A stretch of 64,000 nt of DNA from Allolobophora icterica (Eukaryota > Annelida > Clitellata > Crassiclitellata > Lumbricidae), in assembly GCA_963556255.1 (NCBI GenBank), contig OY744604.1, forward strand, positions 78,981,197 through 79,045,196. The letters are read 5' to 3'. Position 1 is the first letter of the stretch; every line of letters begins with the position of its first letter. A program made the translations under genes and the position numbers. Positions 33,456 through 47,272 of the stretch are shown one piece after another. The notes beneath the pieces are model-generated. The model did not search any database and had not been told where the DNA came from. It saw only the letters and a program-made list of their open reading frames with translations.

Positions 33456-35884
33456 TGGGTCAATACAGATAGACGATAGGCCTAGATAGCTAAAAAGGGG
33501 ACAGACCGGAAAACCGACATGCTGACATATATAAATATATTGACGTATATATACTGTTATATGGTCCCCTTATAGTTTAAGAAATAGATTCAGCTAGGAG
33601 TATGATCATTTTAACAGTTTTATTTAGGCCTACATTCAACAATATTTACAGACGCTACCTTTCAAAGCGTCAGCCAAACGTTCATTACAGATGAACAAAA
33701 GGTCGACAGCACCACACAATTTCTTCGACAGTTGAAAAAGTGGAAACGACCGTAGAAAAGGAAACAGTAAATATTCTTCATGAAAGAAGAGTAGCGTATA
33801 CGCTTAACATACGCCTCAGAAAAGAGCAGCTCTGTCGGCCTCAAAGGACGCGAGAGAAAGAGCGTTACGAAACAAAGGAGAAAGCCTTTGGCGGCGCTCC
33901 TATAGAAAATATAAACACAACTCGAGACTTGGCGGGACTCTTAACTACCCTAAGATCCACTCGGATCGGATGGACAAAAGCCATACTCTACAATCTCTCC
34001 AAAAAAATCCTTACATAGTAGGCGAGCTAACACCACTCCCTCTAAGGAACTGGTCAAGCATAACCAAGGAAAAAGAGAGTATGAGCAAGTTACTGAACAA
34101 TCCAGTTGACTTGAGGCAGCGCTTGTGAATAAGCTGGCGTCTTGCCCTTAGCTTTAGAATAGCGCTTTAGAGATATAAGGATTAAGATTACCATTGCCGG
34201 CTATTATTTTCTGCGTCGCTTTAGGCCAGGGTTTTAAAATGATATGGACAGAATCTATTGACCTCGAAGATTCAAGAGGTCATAGAGGCTCGAAGATTAA
34301 AAGCGGATCAAGATGGAATCCGGTCATGCCCCTAATTGTTTTATTGGCTACATGTTACTGAGTTGCCTCAGCTGTTTAGTGTGACGGTTGAGCAAAACTT
34401 TTTAATGTAGGCCTAACAAAGTATCATATAACTGAAAAACCAAAACCGTAATAAAACTAGGAAAGTAAAAAAGGCTAAAAAAATCTGAAGAATTAATATG
34501 GTCCAAAAATCTAGAAAAGCGAGAATGGTCATGGAAAAAAACAGAGAAACCAAACAGTTAATCAGAAATCAATGGAACCACAAATGAGTCATCAAGACAC
34601 CACGACAACCTAATTATATAAATTCGAGAAAGCATCAAAATTTATCAACATTATCCGGATCAACATAAATCTCAGCCTGTTGAAGAGAAACAGATCGTCA
34701 TAAGTTTGAGAATCGGAAAAAAGTCTAGAGGATTAAAACGATCAGCACAATTTTTAAATCGTAATCGTAATTTCGAAATTTCTAGAGCGCTACTAAAAAG
34801 CTAAACGCACGGCCGCAGCTTATTCACGAGTCCATGAGCGTCCGCAGGAAGTTTCTTAGGGGGAGAAAAATATTTTTAGTGGGGGCAAAAATTTGTAAGG
34901 GGGAAAAATAACGTTTTTGTATAGAAAAAGAATTTTCATCGAAAAAATGAAAAGTAAATAATGATCAAGGATTTTACCTAAATAATTAATCACTTTCGCA
35001 TTGAAAATCGTGTTGGGACTGTCGGGAAAGAATCTTGATCCGACCCCGATCAAGCCTTTTTACTATGTGATTCCAAAATATAACACCTCCTAGATCGCCA
35101 CGCTCTTCTGCGCACCATGAACATACGTCCAAGAGCAGAAGGCTCGTGGTTTTGACGGGGAATGCTCAAAGTCAAAGAGGTTAATCAGTAGACTCGAAGG
35201 GCTGTAGGCCTATAATACTGTCCTCTTGGAACAATCGAAACAAGTAAGACACGTAGACAATGCAAGCTTGTAACAGATTTGCACTTGGAATCTTCTTCAT
35301 CCGATCACTGGGATCTTCTTTAAGTTCTCTGCCCTTCGGCAGGTTTCCACTTTCAATTACGCCATTCTTCTCTTCGCTGTGCTTTTCTCTTCAGTCCGCT
35401 GTATCCTTCGGCAGAGTGAGAATTGTCGGGGGGGTTGGGGGGATTCAACCCCCTAGTCTTTCTTAGGACCCCATAGATAATCCTTCCTTACACACCCCAA
35501 CTCCACATGAATCAAGGTCTAACCCCCCCAGTCTTTTTTCTACAACTCTCATACTGTCCTTCGGTCATCATCCATCCCAGCATCATCTGTCGCGGATAAC
35601 GGGGATGGATGGTTCTATTTCACGTGGAACTCGTTAAAGGAACATGGCACGTATTTCATCCATGAGAATGTATATAATTGGTAATTTATTCAGTTCATTT
35701 TAAACCTACGAAGATGTATCTATAACACCAATGCAATATAACAGACTTTTAATATGCATTTAGTTTTAAATAATCACACAAATGTCAATGATATTCCTAG
35801 AACAGCTTATACGAACCAGCATGTGTGTAGGTATACCTTGGAACGACGTCCAAGTCCAAATACCACTGAACCTAATCACCTGCA

Positions 35885-36650
35885 CGCAAGGGCGGAGTTT
35901 GGTTTTAGTTCATGGGGAGGGGGGCTAAAGCATACCGTCCACTCCTACCTCCCCCCGCCGCAAAGCGGCGCCCCCTTTAAAAAGGAGGGGTTTGGAGGCG
36001 ATTTGAGCCCCCAAATGGTTTTTGAGCATACTTGGTACTAATTTCGGCGTTCTGGTGACAAGATTTGGAAGGATTTTACTGTTTAAAACTATATAATGTG
36101 AACGACAGAAACCATATTGGCAGCACAGTCATGGCCGTTGCGTTTATTGCCTTACGCCAGCCTTGCCATATGTGGTAACTGAGCACTGGAGGGCTTTGTG
36201 GGCAACGTGGATGACACGCAAAAAGTTTTCAAAAATTATCAGCGCAACCACAAACTCAGCCTTCTCAATGTGCAGGTCGAGACCAGCCGCTTCAGCCGAA
36301 GAAGCCAAAACGGGATCGGAGAGATCCTCAAGAGACTTGACAATGGCAGTATAATTGACCTTGACAGCCTCAATGCTTTTCCAACGCCATACCCAGCCCG
36401 TGTCACTCAGCTGACCAATTTCTCTAGCCTTAAATTCAGCAAAGTATATATTCTGCATGTTAAGGAAAATCTCGTGCGAGCCTGGATTGGCAGAAAATTT
36501 GTAAATCTGCTCTATTGTATTGAAGAATCCAACAGCCATGCGATTCGTGTCTGCACGCCAGAAACGTAGCCTGACAAAACAGCCAAGTCTGTGGGTTCAT
36601 GGTGGGGCTTAACCCCCCTCCCAGCCCCTGATAAACTCCGCCCATGCTTG
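35885..36650 (-). mobile_element. hAT-type element with transposase remnant
   Basis: Inverted ends share GGGCGGAGTTT (left) and AAACTCCGCCC (right). The interior encodes part of a transposase on the minus strand. Exact ends and target duplication are uncertain; GCACG flanks both sides. Confidence 0.6.
36144..36569 (-). pseudogene. hAT / ZMYM1-like transposase fragment
   Basis: The frame contains IGQLSDTGWVWRWKSIEAVK, then AIVKSLEDLSD and FVVALIIFENFLRVIHVAHK. This matches my memory of the DUF4371/hAT-dimerisation transposases (LSDTRWxxR... pattern). The usual Arg after LSDT is Gly here. It lacks both ends and is inactive. Confidence 0.7.
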
Positions 36651-37162
36651 CACGTCTACCTGTCTGACCTTCATATCTGACTGCATTTAGAGGACACATA
36701 CAGTATGTCGAAAACACCAGCCATCCGCAACCATCCATTGATTTAAGCCTAACGTCTTTAATGAAATTTGCAGCAGATAGCGTAGGTCTATAGTGTATTT
36801 TACAGTCAATGGTTCCCACCTAGCGAATGGTAGCTTACAAACGTGTGACCTACATGTAGAGTCAACGCTTCGTGTATTTAACCGTCTGTAGTAGCCACCT
36901 AAAGAATGGTGGTGAGAACATGAGTGGCCTTTAACATCCTGTAGGCCCTTTTTAATTGTGTTAGCCAATAATTACGAAGATGCCTTAAAAACAAAACGAA
37001 CAGCCGTTTATAAATCTCATTGTATAATGATAATTATAATTATGCTCTGTAAGTCACATGGGTTCCAAACCTATGGCCTATACAGATCAGTGATAATAGC
37101 AATGTCGGAAGTATTAACTAGACTTAAATTAAACATGGTTATCTCCTAAAAATAAAAATAAA

Positions 37163-37202
37163 ATGTTTCTTTTATATGTTACTTTGCTCATATGGTTGAC
37201 AG
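37163..37202 (+). CDS. Gene C first exon: signal peptide
   Basis: MFLLYVTLLIWLT, a plain hydrophobic signal sequence, then GTAAGT in phase 1. Confidence 0.8.
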
Positions 37203-38738
37203 GTAAGTTGCATGTGTTTTATAGTTTTTCACTAGCTATGGGTATAAATAAAATTAATTTCGTTGGCTTTGTAAAACAATTCGAACAAACAATAGCAACT
37301 TTTTAAGGACAGCATTTATTGATAATCACAGTCTGACATGGCACTGCAGCTGAGTTTCATTGTCCTAACTATAGTATATGAGGTTTACGAACCTTTGCAG
37401 ATACGGAATCATTGAACATTGTTAGGATTATTTGTATTGCCACAATTATGTCATATTGACCCGGACACATTTGTGAACAATCGAGTTACTAGTTAGGTTC
37501 CAACCAACGCTGAACACAAGACCTTTTGCAATTTCGATGTGGGGTATCTCGATGTACGGTCTTGGAATCCGAGCCCCCAAGACCTAGACCTTTAACCTTT
37601 GGATTTGCGTATAACATTAGTTTTTTAGCTGTCCCCACCACCACCATTGTTGACTGCTGACTCTGCTCTGTTGACGAATACGATCGACTGTCATGCATTA
37701 AAGTGGCAGATTTCACGTATTCGATTTCTAACCTATTTTATTTAGGCTAAATACATTTGATTCTAGAGCTTGGTATTTACTAAGTTATTATCCAAGCTTT
37801 CTCTGATGCCATTGAAAATATAAATGCTTAAATAAATATAAAAACTTATAAATGCTTGTCAAACATGTCTGGGGAAATTTTTTTCGCCGTTAGTTTGAGA
37901 GGTCATAATTGCTAAGTTATCTCAAGGCGATTTTTCAAAATTTCAGCATTCTTGGAATTAACATATTTTTATGCAAGAAACTGAAAATTTACTTTCAAAT
38001 GTGATTCAAATTTCGTTATATTTCATGGTTCAAATTAAAAATATAACATATAATCTAAACTTAGATAGCGTCGCAACAAAATGTCAAAGCACCAATCACT
38101 GGGCGTTTAGCAGCAAGCTCGTATTTTAACTGTGGTTCCAATGGGTGGCTTTGTTCATGCAATGTTGTTTCAACATTTGTCTCATAAGCGCCTCATTTTG
38201 GATATATTTTGGTTTCACTTCCTAAACCAAGCTTAGCAAAGTCTTGGTAAAAAATTGTGAAACACTAAATTTACTTTCTCTTCAGAGAGCTCTATTTCTC
38301 ACGCAGATTATGACAAGTTGTGGTGCATCAGAGCTTCCTCTAACACGTTTTATTGTAACTCAGATTCCGACATTACACAGTCAGATGCAAGGATTTAATT
38401 CAGAGCTAACACCTAACAGATCTTGTTATAAGTTGGTCTTGTTATGGGTCACAAAGACAGTGTTACAACGTGTTCCCACACTGATTCATCCGATCTTTCG
38501 CCTCCAAAGCTTTCTCGTCCTCAACGAAACCCGCCTTAGAAGGCGCTCTGCCTCCCCTCTTTGGTCTCTTAGGCAACCGGACTCGGACCTACACTGGACA
38601 TCGCTCTTTGGACAACCCATCTGATACGACGCAGCGCTCGTAAACAAGCTGGACCCTAGCGATTAGCTTTAGAGTAAATTTGGAGCATACGATTACGACT
38701 ACGGTTGGTTGTGTACTTAGATGTGTAATGTCTTACAG
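37203..38738 (+). other. Gene C intron 1
   Basis: One diverged short interspersed copy (38632-38708) ends just before the next exon. Nothing else is recognised. Confidence 0.5.
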
Positions 38739-39080
38739 GTAAAGGCCAAACGATGACTCATTTTCCTATGAATGCAGCTGTTATCGTTGGTGAGAATGTG
38801 ACATTCATCTGTCGAACTGAGTCACATAATTCCGTCTGGTGGAAATACAAAGCAGTCGGATCAAAGACAGACAGTATTCTGTTCAATAATAAAAACCTTT
38901 CAGAATATGACTATGATAATTGTGAAGTCAACAATACGGAACCTGGACAGTACGATTTACAGATTACCAATACGAGACAATCACACGCCGGCACTTACAT
39001 TTGCGTTGAAAACAAAGAAGGATCAATGAATGCAAATGTATCTAGAACTGAGGGCCATGCTGCCGAATTAATTGTCCTTG
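38739..39080 (+). CDS. Gene C exon: V-type Ig domain
   Basis: Frame phase 1 to 1, 114 codons. Hallmarks are FICRTE, VWWKY and HAGTYICVE. Glycosylation sites are NVT, NNT and NVS. It is the paralogue of 22393-22707, with a longer loop before its end (AAELIVLG). Confidence 0.88.
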
Positions 39081-40155
<1,075 letters not shown>

Positions 40156-40509
40156 CAGCGGTTCCTGACTGTGGTAGCAACCTAATTGGATCAAACGCAT
40201 CATTGTTGGAGGACAGTGATTCTGTGCGGATTTGGTGTACAGTTGGCTTCCGAGGCAACATAGCTCCGGTAATGGAATGGCGAAATAAAGCAACTGATGA
40301 AATCATTCCTTCTGTAATCACTACTCACCAAAATCTTAGACTAGAGTCGGAAATCATCATACAACTGAAACACAACGAAATTCTTGGAATAGCGTATTCT
40401 TGTACGACGTATTTCAATCAGTCGGTTCCTGACGGTCGCGCTAGCAGTCACAGCGTAGCTGAGAATGTGCCAGATTACAGGTATACGTGGACGTCCAACG
40501 ACACATCAT
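40156..40509 (+). CDS. Gene C exon: C2-like Ig domain
   Basis: Frame phase 1 to 1, 118 codons, VPDCGSNLIGS to YTWTSNDTS. The Ig pattern is IWCTVGF, VMEWR, YSCTTYF. The donor is GTAAGC. AG at 40154-40155 is taken as the acceptor; AG three bases later is equally in phase. Confidence 0.86.
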
Positions 40510-40550
40510 GTAAGCAATAACAATATTATGATAATAATGAATACAAATAC

Positions 40551-40551
40551 A

Positions 40552-40582
<31 letters not shown>

Positions 40583-40820
40583 AAGAAGAAGAAGAAGAAG
40601 AAGAAGAAGAAGAAGAAGAAGAAGAAGAAGAAGAAGAAGAAGAAGAAGAAGAAGAAGAAGAAGAAGAAGAAGAAGAAGAAGAAGAAGAAGAAGAAGAAGA
40701 AGAAGAAGAAGAAGAAGAAGAAGAAGAAGAAGAAGAAGAAGAAGAAGAAGAAGAAGAAGAAGAAGAAGAAGAAGAAGAAGAAGAAGAAGAAGAAGAAGAA
40801 GAATAAGAAGAAGAAGAAGA
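40551..40820. repeat. (GAA)n microsatellite, ~265 bp
   Basis: About 88 GAA triplets, 40 nt inside the intron. They join the reverse SINE at 40821, so they may be the expanded (TTC)n tail of that SINE. Confidence 0.97.
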
Positions 40821-41088
40821 GCATTCCCTTAAGCGAGCCCTCTGGCAGCCATGTGTTAGAAGTGTTAGCGACTTCATTTTCCTAGCCTCGGCATATGAGG
40901 GCGGGTGGCCGGTCCTCTCCCTCGCCCTCTCATCTTCCCACCGACACTGTACGGTCAGCGTATTCATTATAGCTCAGTTGGCTAGGGGAGCAGGTGGAGC
41001 AGAAATCGAACCAAATTTCTGTCCTGGCGGGGATTTGAACCCCAGTCCTCTCGTTTGACAGTCCAGCACTACACCATCGAGCGTCCTC
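40821..41088 (-). repeat. tRNA-derived SINE, reverse copy
   Basis: Reverse complement shows a tRNA-like head with B-box-like GGGGTTCAAATCCCC, the body block GGCCACCCGCCCTCATATGC, then the (TTC)n tail. Same family as 10511-10805. Confidence 0.78.
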
Positions 41089-41317
41089 AACAAATAAATA
41101 AACAACACCTTAAGTAGGCTAATACACGATATTCTGCCCATAAGAAAGATGCTACTACGTCAGCACTTACTATTTTTGCAGCCTGCGTTTTAGCCAGTAG
41201 GTTAATTCTAACTGAATTCAGTCTCAAAATTCAGTCTCAAACAGCTTTGTAAAGAATAACAGTGTATATACATTACATTTTAATTGTGTATTTATAATGC
41301 GCAATGTTGCTCATTTC

Positions 41318-41533
41318 CAGGGCTATAGTCGAGGGTATACGCGGGTATACAGCGTATACTCACCTCTAGAGACCGTATACTCACCTCACAAAATATTTAT
41401 ATTTATTTATATTAAAATACTGTAGTTTATACTCACAAAATACTGTAGACTGTAGCGTATACTCACCTCAAATTTGTTTCGGAAAACTAACCGGTAGCGT
41501 ATACTCACCTCTAATTTTACCACTACAGCCCTG
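41318..41533. mobile_element. hAT-type MITE, 216 bp, at a splice acceptor
   Basis: The ends are CAGGGCTATAG and CTACAGCCCTG, with a perfect 8-bp duplication CTCATTTC (41310-41317 and 41534-41541). The right-hand copy is directly followed by the acceptor AG (41542-41543). The interior repeats GCGTATACTCACCTC four to five times. Confidence 0.9.
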
Positions 41534-41543
41534 CTCATTTCAG

Positions 41544-41735
41544 GTTGTGTTTCGACCTTAGAAGCCAAGATTCAAAATTTTGAATACTGGTCAATAGGCA
41601 GTCAGCAACCGTCAACAGAAACAACCTATCCACCACCGGACGATGAACCTTTTGTCATTTCGATGATAACAACTGTCGTTATATTACTGGTGGTTCTTAT
41701 TACCTTCATCATTTTCTTAAAACTCTCAAGCAAAG
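41544..41735 (+). CDS. Gene C exon: stalk and transmembrane segment
   Basis: Frame phase 1 to 1, 64 codons. A Pro/Thr-rich stalk (QQPSTETTYPPPDDEP) precedes the span (ISMITTVVILLVVLITFIIF) and KLSSK. The first codon joins T from the Ig exon to GT, giving Cys, and the next codon is Cys too. The donor is GTTAGA. Confidence 0.85.
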
Positions 41736-42983
41736 GTTAGACACCGACACATTAATATTATCCTTTAAATGTGTAAGTTCACTAAATTATATGCACAGAG
41801 TTATAAAATCTAAACAGGACTGGCATTAAAGTCGAATTTTCCAATTATCCGGTTTATACTGTCATGATCACAAAATGGCGAGCGATTCAAGTGTTTCATC
41901 ATATAAAAATACCAAAGTGGCTGTCTGTTAAACATTTGGCCTTTCACTTTATTCACCTTACGTAACCTCTGATTTCCACGACTTATCAATTTTTGGCGAC
42001 GTCTCAATAGAAGAGACCATTTATTGTTTTAGATTTGACCAGATCGGTTTATATTATATCAACGTCTATATATCTTTGGTTACTTGATAATTCGTTGAAG
42101 ATATAGAACCATTCAGAATGGACGACTTTTTATCGACGACAATAAGTTCCTCTTGCGATGTGATAAATGGGTGATTAGATATTTCCATCATTACAAATAG
42201 CATGAAACTTTTCACAAATAAACAAAATAGTTTCTCGTCCTGCACCAATTTAAAAGCAATTATAAAGGTACTTTGTTAGACATGTAAATATCACACGACT
42301 CAAAACTAGAACGATTTTCCCAATTATAATATTATTATTGCAGAAAAAATACTTCAGCGTAGGGCCTACTTTCAAGAGTTAATGTTGCTGGCTTAAAAAA
42401 ATCTATTGTTGAAAGTTACGCGAACCACTTTCTGGACCCTTCTATTTCAACATTTACGCCTAACTTTTATTCTATCGTGCACGGAAAACTCATCTTATTG
42501 TTGTGCGATATTTAATGAAGGCATTAATCGACTAATCAAAATTCCACTTAGTATCTCTGAACAACCTTTCTGACATTAAACAGCGCTCCTGAATAAGCTG
42601 GGGCCGTGCGGTTAGCTTTTAAGAGATTGCTATTTCTTTCAGGAAGTGAACTAATAGTTGGCTAACTAAAACGGCTTGATCAACGCTTGTGAAAATATCG
42701 AAAGTTTGCCTTTGCAGCCGGAATGCGAAACCTGATCCTTCACGTGTCATTTACAAGCGATAGTCAAAAAAGAAACTCTTTCATTTTGCTATAATTATTG
42801 TTTGTCTCTGCTTAGATTCATCCACATTTGGAAATAAGATTGCATACAACAGAATGACTATGCGGACTTGCAATATTATTACTATTACATTTTTTTATCA
42901 ATAAGCCTATTGTTAAAGTTGTAGAGAGGCATTGAAAGCAATGTAATAATGTTATATGATTTATGCATTTTCATTCGTAACAG
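41736..42983 (+). other. Gene C intron
   Basis: One diverged short interspersed copy (42582-42640). Nothing else is recognised. Confidence 0.5.
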
Positions 42984-43043
42984 GATGTTTTAAAAAGGTA
43001 TCGTCTCCTGAACCGAATATTATTTCCCATGCAAACGCTGAAG
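42984..43043 (+). CDS. Gene C exon: juxtamembrane GCF cassette
   Basis: A 60-nt, phase 1-1 exon reading GCFKKVSSPEPNIISHANAE, one codon longer than in A and B. Confidence 0.78.
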
Positions 43044-43632
43044 GTAAATAGTAGGCTATAACCTTCGTATATCTAAACAGTGTAATGTACACCCATATTG
43101 TCTCCTGCCGAAGCCGGCTGTTTTCACTATGACTATCACTGACATTAAGAACGTAACAGCAAAAGCAATTTCTCTATGCATAGTTTGCATGAAAGATAAA
43201 ATGCAGAAATGGCCATAATGATTACCATACTTACTTCAGTGCGTAAGTTTTCTTTCTCATGGGAAAGTTCGTTTCTCTTTCGTCTTAATATCTCTGACTA
43301 CACATTACTTCCCTAACATCGCTAACCAGCCCTGAATCTCGTCTTATGCTTAAGTGATAAATCTCCTTTCAGTTATTAAACTGCTGTCTGACAATTTTAA
43401 TACAAAACTCCTTAATCTAAAATACAAAAAAAACTGTTCTGCATGCCCTCAACTTCAGAAATAGGACCTTTAATCTACACGACTTAAATGTGCATTTAAA
43501 TTCACATAAAAGCTCCATTGGTAAATATGGGCAGCCGTTTCAAATTGTTGCGATGCTTATTTGCATTATACATGTCCATTTTCCAGAGTGAAATTAAAAC
43601 ACAAAGTTTTTCAAACATTTTCATATTTCTAG

Positions 43633-43692
43633 ACGTTTCTAGAATCTTCTATGAAGACCCGCATGCAAGCGCAACGTCTCTGATTGACTTCG
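43633..43692 (+). CDS. Gene C exon: RIFYEDP cassette
   Basis: A 60-nt, phase 1-1 exon reading DVSRIFYEDPHASATSLIDF. It is a shortened paralogue of the B exon 28421-28567: it keeps the YED block but lacks the FYEEI half. The donor is GTAAGT. Confidence 0.78.
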
Positions 43693-44028
43693 GTAAGTGT
43701 TGTGGCTACGTTAGTACTCATCAACTAGATGTCCTGTAGAGCACATGAAGTCTACTTCGTTCATACTTATATATTTTCCGTTGTTGATGTGGCATTCCAT
43801 GCTTTTAGAATGATTTCGCGTCTGGATGCATATTTCAGAGTAAATTGTACTTCAATAGAGTTTAGCGTTTTCTCGTTGAGACTAGAATCCCTTCAATGCT
43901 AAGGACTAGCCTCTATTACGGATGAACTTTAATTAGGCCTACATGCAATTGTCTCTTGCCTTATAATGCTATCATGTCGGACGTATGAGACTCATTTAAT
44001 GACTTAACACATTCCAACAGTAAACGTT

Positions 44029-44550
44029 ACCTCTTTTTATAATTATCGTTATTATAATTATCGTTGTTATAACCGTTATTATTTTTATTACTAATAGTAT
44101 TTCAATTGGTCAGATATTTATATCGCGCTAAGTAGGAAATTTACCTCAAAGCGTGATTAGCTGTCGTTTGCGGAATGAAATAGGCGCAAGTTGTGATTGA
44201 TTGATTGACTCGTTCATTGACACATATCAGTACCAACAAAGAAGAAGTACAACATACGTATAACAGAAACTAATTGTAACCTATTTTTATAATTATCGTT
44301 ATTATAATTACCGTTGTTTTAATCGTTGTAATTATTTCAATTCTTTATATTATTTCAATTCGTCAGATAATTATATCGCGCTAATTAAGACATTTACTTC
44401 AAAGCGTGATTTGCTGGAGAAGGTACATCCTCAGTCGTTTGCGGAATGAAATAAGAGAAAGTTTTGATTGATTGATTGGCTCGTTCATTGACACATATCA
44501 GTACCAACAAATAAGAAGTATAAGAAATACGTATAACAGAAACTAATTGT
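44029..44550. repeat. Tandem duplication, two ~250-bp units
   Basis: Units at about 44029-44278 and 44279-44550 share TATAATTATCGTTATTATAA, a block with TATATCGCGCTAA, and TGATTGATTG near the end. The tail looks like a retroposon 3' end. Confidence 0.8.
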
Positions 44551-44615
44551 TACTAATGCACAGTGTTGTACAGTAACGAAGTATAATGTTTTGCGTGTAA
44601 TGATTTGATGATGAG

Positions 44616-44762
44616 GCGAGAGAAGCGATCATGCGATGCAAGTCTATTACGAAGATCCGGGACAAACCTATCTATTACCATTGGATGTCCGAGGGAGCGA
44701 GAGCGCTCAGTTGATGCAAACGCCAAACCAAGAGACGTTAAACATTGCCACAGCGACACACG
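44616..44762 (+). CDS. Gene C exon: QVYYEDPG cassette
   Basis: Frame phase 1 to 1, 49 codons, with HAMQVYYEDPGQTYLLPLD. It resembles gene A exon 3835-4044, which gene B lacks. The acceptor at ATGATGAG is inferred; an alternative AG (44642) would drop nine residues. The donor is GTAAGT. Confidence 0.7.
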
Positions 44763-45444
44763 GTAAGTCCCATGTACGACTTAGCATAATGCATTGGTAG
44801 AGTTTGGCCTGAGTCTTTCTGAAGACACATTGATTCTACTTTGCGCTCAGGATGTTTATCAGGACACCATAAACCAAGGTCATATATATTTAGAGGTTCG
44901 GATATTGTAATTGTAATTGGATTACAATTACCCAGTTAACGAGTGCTATATAGAAGCAGCATTGTTCTTACTGTCAATCGGACACGTAACGTCACTTAAA
45001 GAGCGAAAACGCTAATACATGCACGTTGTTTGATCCGGCCTTCCGTCCTCTCGTTCGGCCTTCCGTCCGTTTGTCCTTTAGTCCTTCCTTTCATGTTTCT
45101 TTCCATCCTTCCGTGCGTTCGTCCACGCGTGCTACATATCTTCGTTCATTTATACATTCCTTATTAATTCATTTGTTAACTCAGCTTTAATTAATTATTA
45201 CTCATTTGATTAATCATCAATTACTTCATCCGTTCAATTCATTATAACTTCACTCATTCATTCATTATTCACCCAAGTCATCAGCTACGTACCATCACTG
45301 ATCGAAATGTAACTTAAGTTCGTGTTATCATGTAAATTGTTTAATTGTTCAAAGATTGGTGAACAATAAAAGAATTTTGATTTGATTTGATTTGATTGAA
45401 CAAACAACTCACCTGAACTGATTAATGTCTTCTTATTAAACGAG

Positions 45445-45585
45445 GCGGTAGAACGGCAGCAAATGCAGTGTCAGTATTTTATGAGGATCCAACTGAAGCT
45501 GAAAAAGGCCGCATGGGGAACAGAGCGCCAACGACAGCATTAGGAGCAGTGCCAATCTCTGATACCGTTACGGAACAAGTCATTG
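45445..45585 (+). CDS. Gene C exon: SVFYEDP cassette
   Basis: Frame phase 1 to 1, 47 codons, close copy of 29688-29828, with SVFYEDPTEAEKGRMGN. The donor is GTAAAT. Confidence 0.85.
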
Positions 45586-45719
45586 GTAAATATTTAGACA
45601 AATTTGTCTTCTTCATTTAAAAGTCGATTATTTCGAATGGCTTTTGACAATTCTCTAGTCTAGTCTGGTGTGATCTAATATGATCTTTTGACGTCTGTGA
45701 ATCTAATATCACCATGCAG

Positions 45720-45751
45720 AAGGTGAAACTAGATCGATGGGAGGTCGATGA
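45720..45751 (+). CDS. Gene C alternative terminal cassette with early stop
   Basis: After ATGCAG in phase 1 the frame reads EGETRSMGGR and stops (TGA 45749-45751). It is the counterpart of 29946-29989. Confidence 0.45.
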
Positions 45752-46155
45752 TCGAATCAAATGAAACTTTAGTCAAAAATATGAATCCTTTTAAGAATTT
45801 CAGTCAAAATTCGATAGCTCTGGAAACCAAAATTCTGGCTACGGTGGATAATCATATTCAAACTGACTAATCTTCTGTGTTAGACCTCGGCAATTCCACT
45901 CATCGGCCTACATCGTATCTTCTGTTTGATGAAACAACTTCCCGACTTCATTGCTTATCTTAAGCTTTATTAAACTATTTTACATCACTTAGGGCCTACA
46001 TTCTGTAGAAACTGTTCAAGTCACCAAAAGGCATTTTCGAAATGAGTGCATAGTTATAGCTGTTTTTACAGATATATAGGGTATGAGAATAGTCATCTTA
46101 CTCTTGATTAGTCGCGCATTGTTTTTACAGTAATCATTAGGCTATGTTACAAGCT

Positions 46156-47272
46156 ATATGGCGTTCGCCTCGCCCTCTGGCGACCGCACGCTCTGTTGCA
46201 AGGCATTGGCATAACGTGAAGGATCTGAACCCGGACCAGTGTGGGGCCTAACTCTTGCCTCTACACCACCTGTGTCAGGCGCTATACATTTAATTGGTAC
46301 CAAGGATGGGTTTCTAGTTTCTACATATGTCAGCATGTGTGATTTTGATTATTTGCCTCTACAACAGTATTTTCGACGGGGAAGTTTCCGCGTAAACTGC
46401 AAACTTCCCGCGTTAAGTGGAACACATTATTTTCTAGTTTCTCCTGTCTTTACTATATCACATAGTTCAAACAACCTATCTGAGATAGAAGTTTCAGCCA
46501 TAATTTTTGTTGATTAAGTATTTATTTAATTATACAGCAGAACTTAAATGATCATCATCTTTCAGTTTGACTATCTTCCGATAGCGATCGATTTACAAAC
46601 TTAGTGAATCTGACATCTTATTTTAGATCAATTGTCAAATTATACAGTATAAGCAATAAAAAGTAACTTTTCAGTTCGACATCTACAGCTCTTGATAAAA
46701 CTAATCACAATGTAATATCTAATCGGAAGTTCCAACAAGATTGAAGTTAAACTAGGCCTATCTACACAAACTCATGCAAGGATGACACAAAACATCACCA
46801 ATTAAGGCTTAAAAATATCTGAAACGATACTCAACCTTCACCGCTTCAAACAAACAGTTTTTCAGTCCGAAAAGTCCTTTGAACGATTTAATTTGATCGA
46901 ACAGACCTCCGTCAAATCGCAATATTTACGAAGATACTAGCCCTAACAATGCCACATGCACCATTACCACTGCTAGTTCTACCGGTTTCCTCTCCGTTCC
47001 GCGTCACACTATTTTCTCTACCTAAGTTCTCTCTCGGCTCTGGCTCGGTTCTGGCGCGAAGACCAAAGCTACAGTCTTATGTAATATAATTTTACGCGCT
47101 AAAACTTCCCTCGTTTTTCTAACCAATCAAAGAGCTCCAAATCTGTCACACTCATCCTTCATTGATGGGCTATATTTATATATCGGCCAAACGGTGTCAA
47201 CAGAAATGTTTCTCTCGTATATCAATAGTTTATATTGCGCTTTTAAATGACGAGAGAATTGCCGTTCGTCAC
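46156..47272 (-). mobile_element. LTR-like element (possible solo LTR), copy 2
   Basis: Read on the minus strand it starts TGTGACGAACGGC if the terminal TG...CA is counted. The left end on plus is TATGGCGTTCG, and a 4-bp direct repeat AGCT lies at 46152-46155 and 47273-47276. Gene B's intron has no such element at the matching place, so B shows the empty site. Confidence 0.6.

Larger units (their letters stand above)
33022..37162. other. Gene B 3' flank and B-C spacer
   Basis: 33022-33540 matches the 3' flank of gene C. After that come three short interspersed or MITE copies (34127-34200, 34757-34850, 34830-35060) and a hAT transposase remnant in 35885-36650. No gene is supported. Confidence 0.5.

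Noticed and set aside
36460..36819. 119-residue minus-strand frame as a gene
   Set aside because: It overlaps the end of a hAT-type element in a different frame from the transposase remnant and shows no domain.
40441..40967. Open frames of poly-Phe and poly-Ser
   Set aside because: GAA microsatellite and the adjacent SINE; no coding signal.
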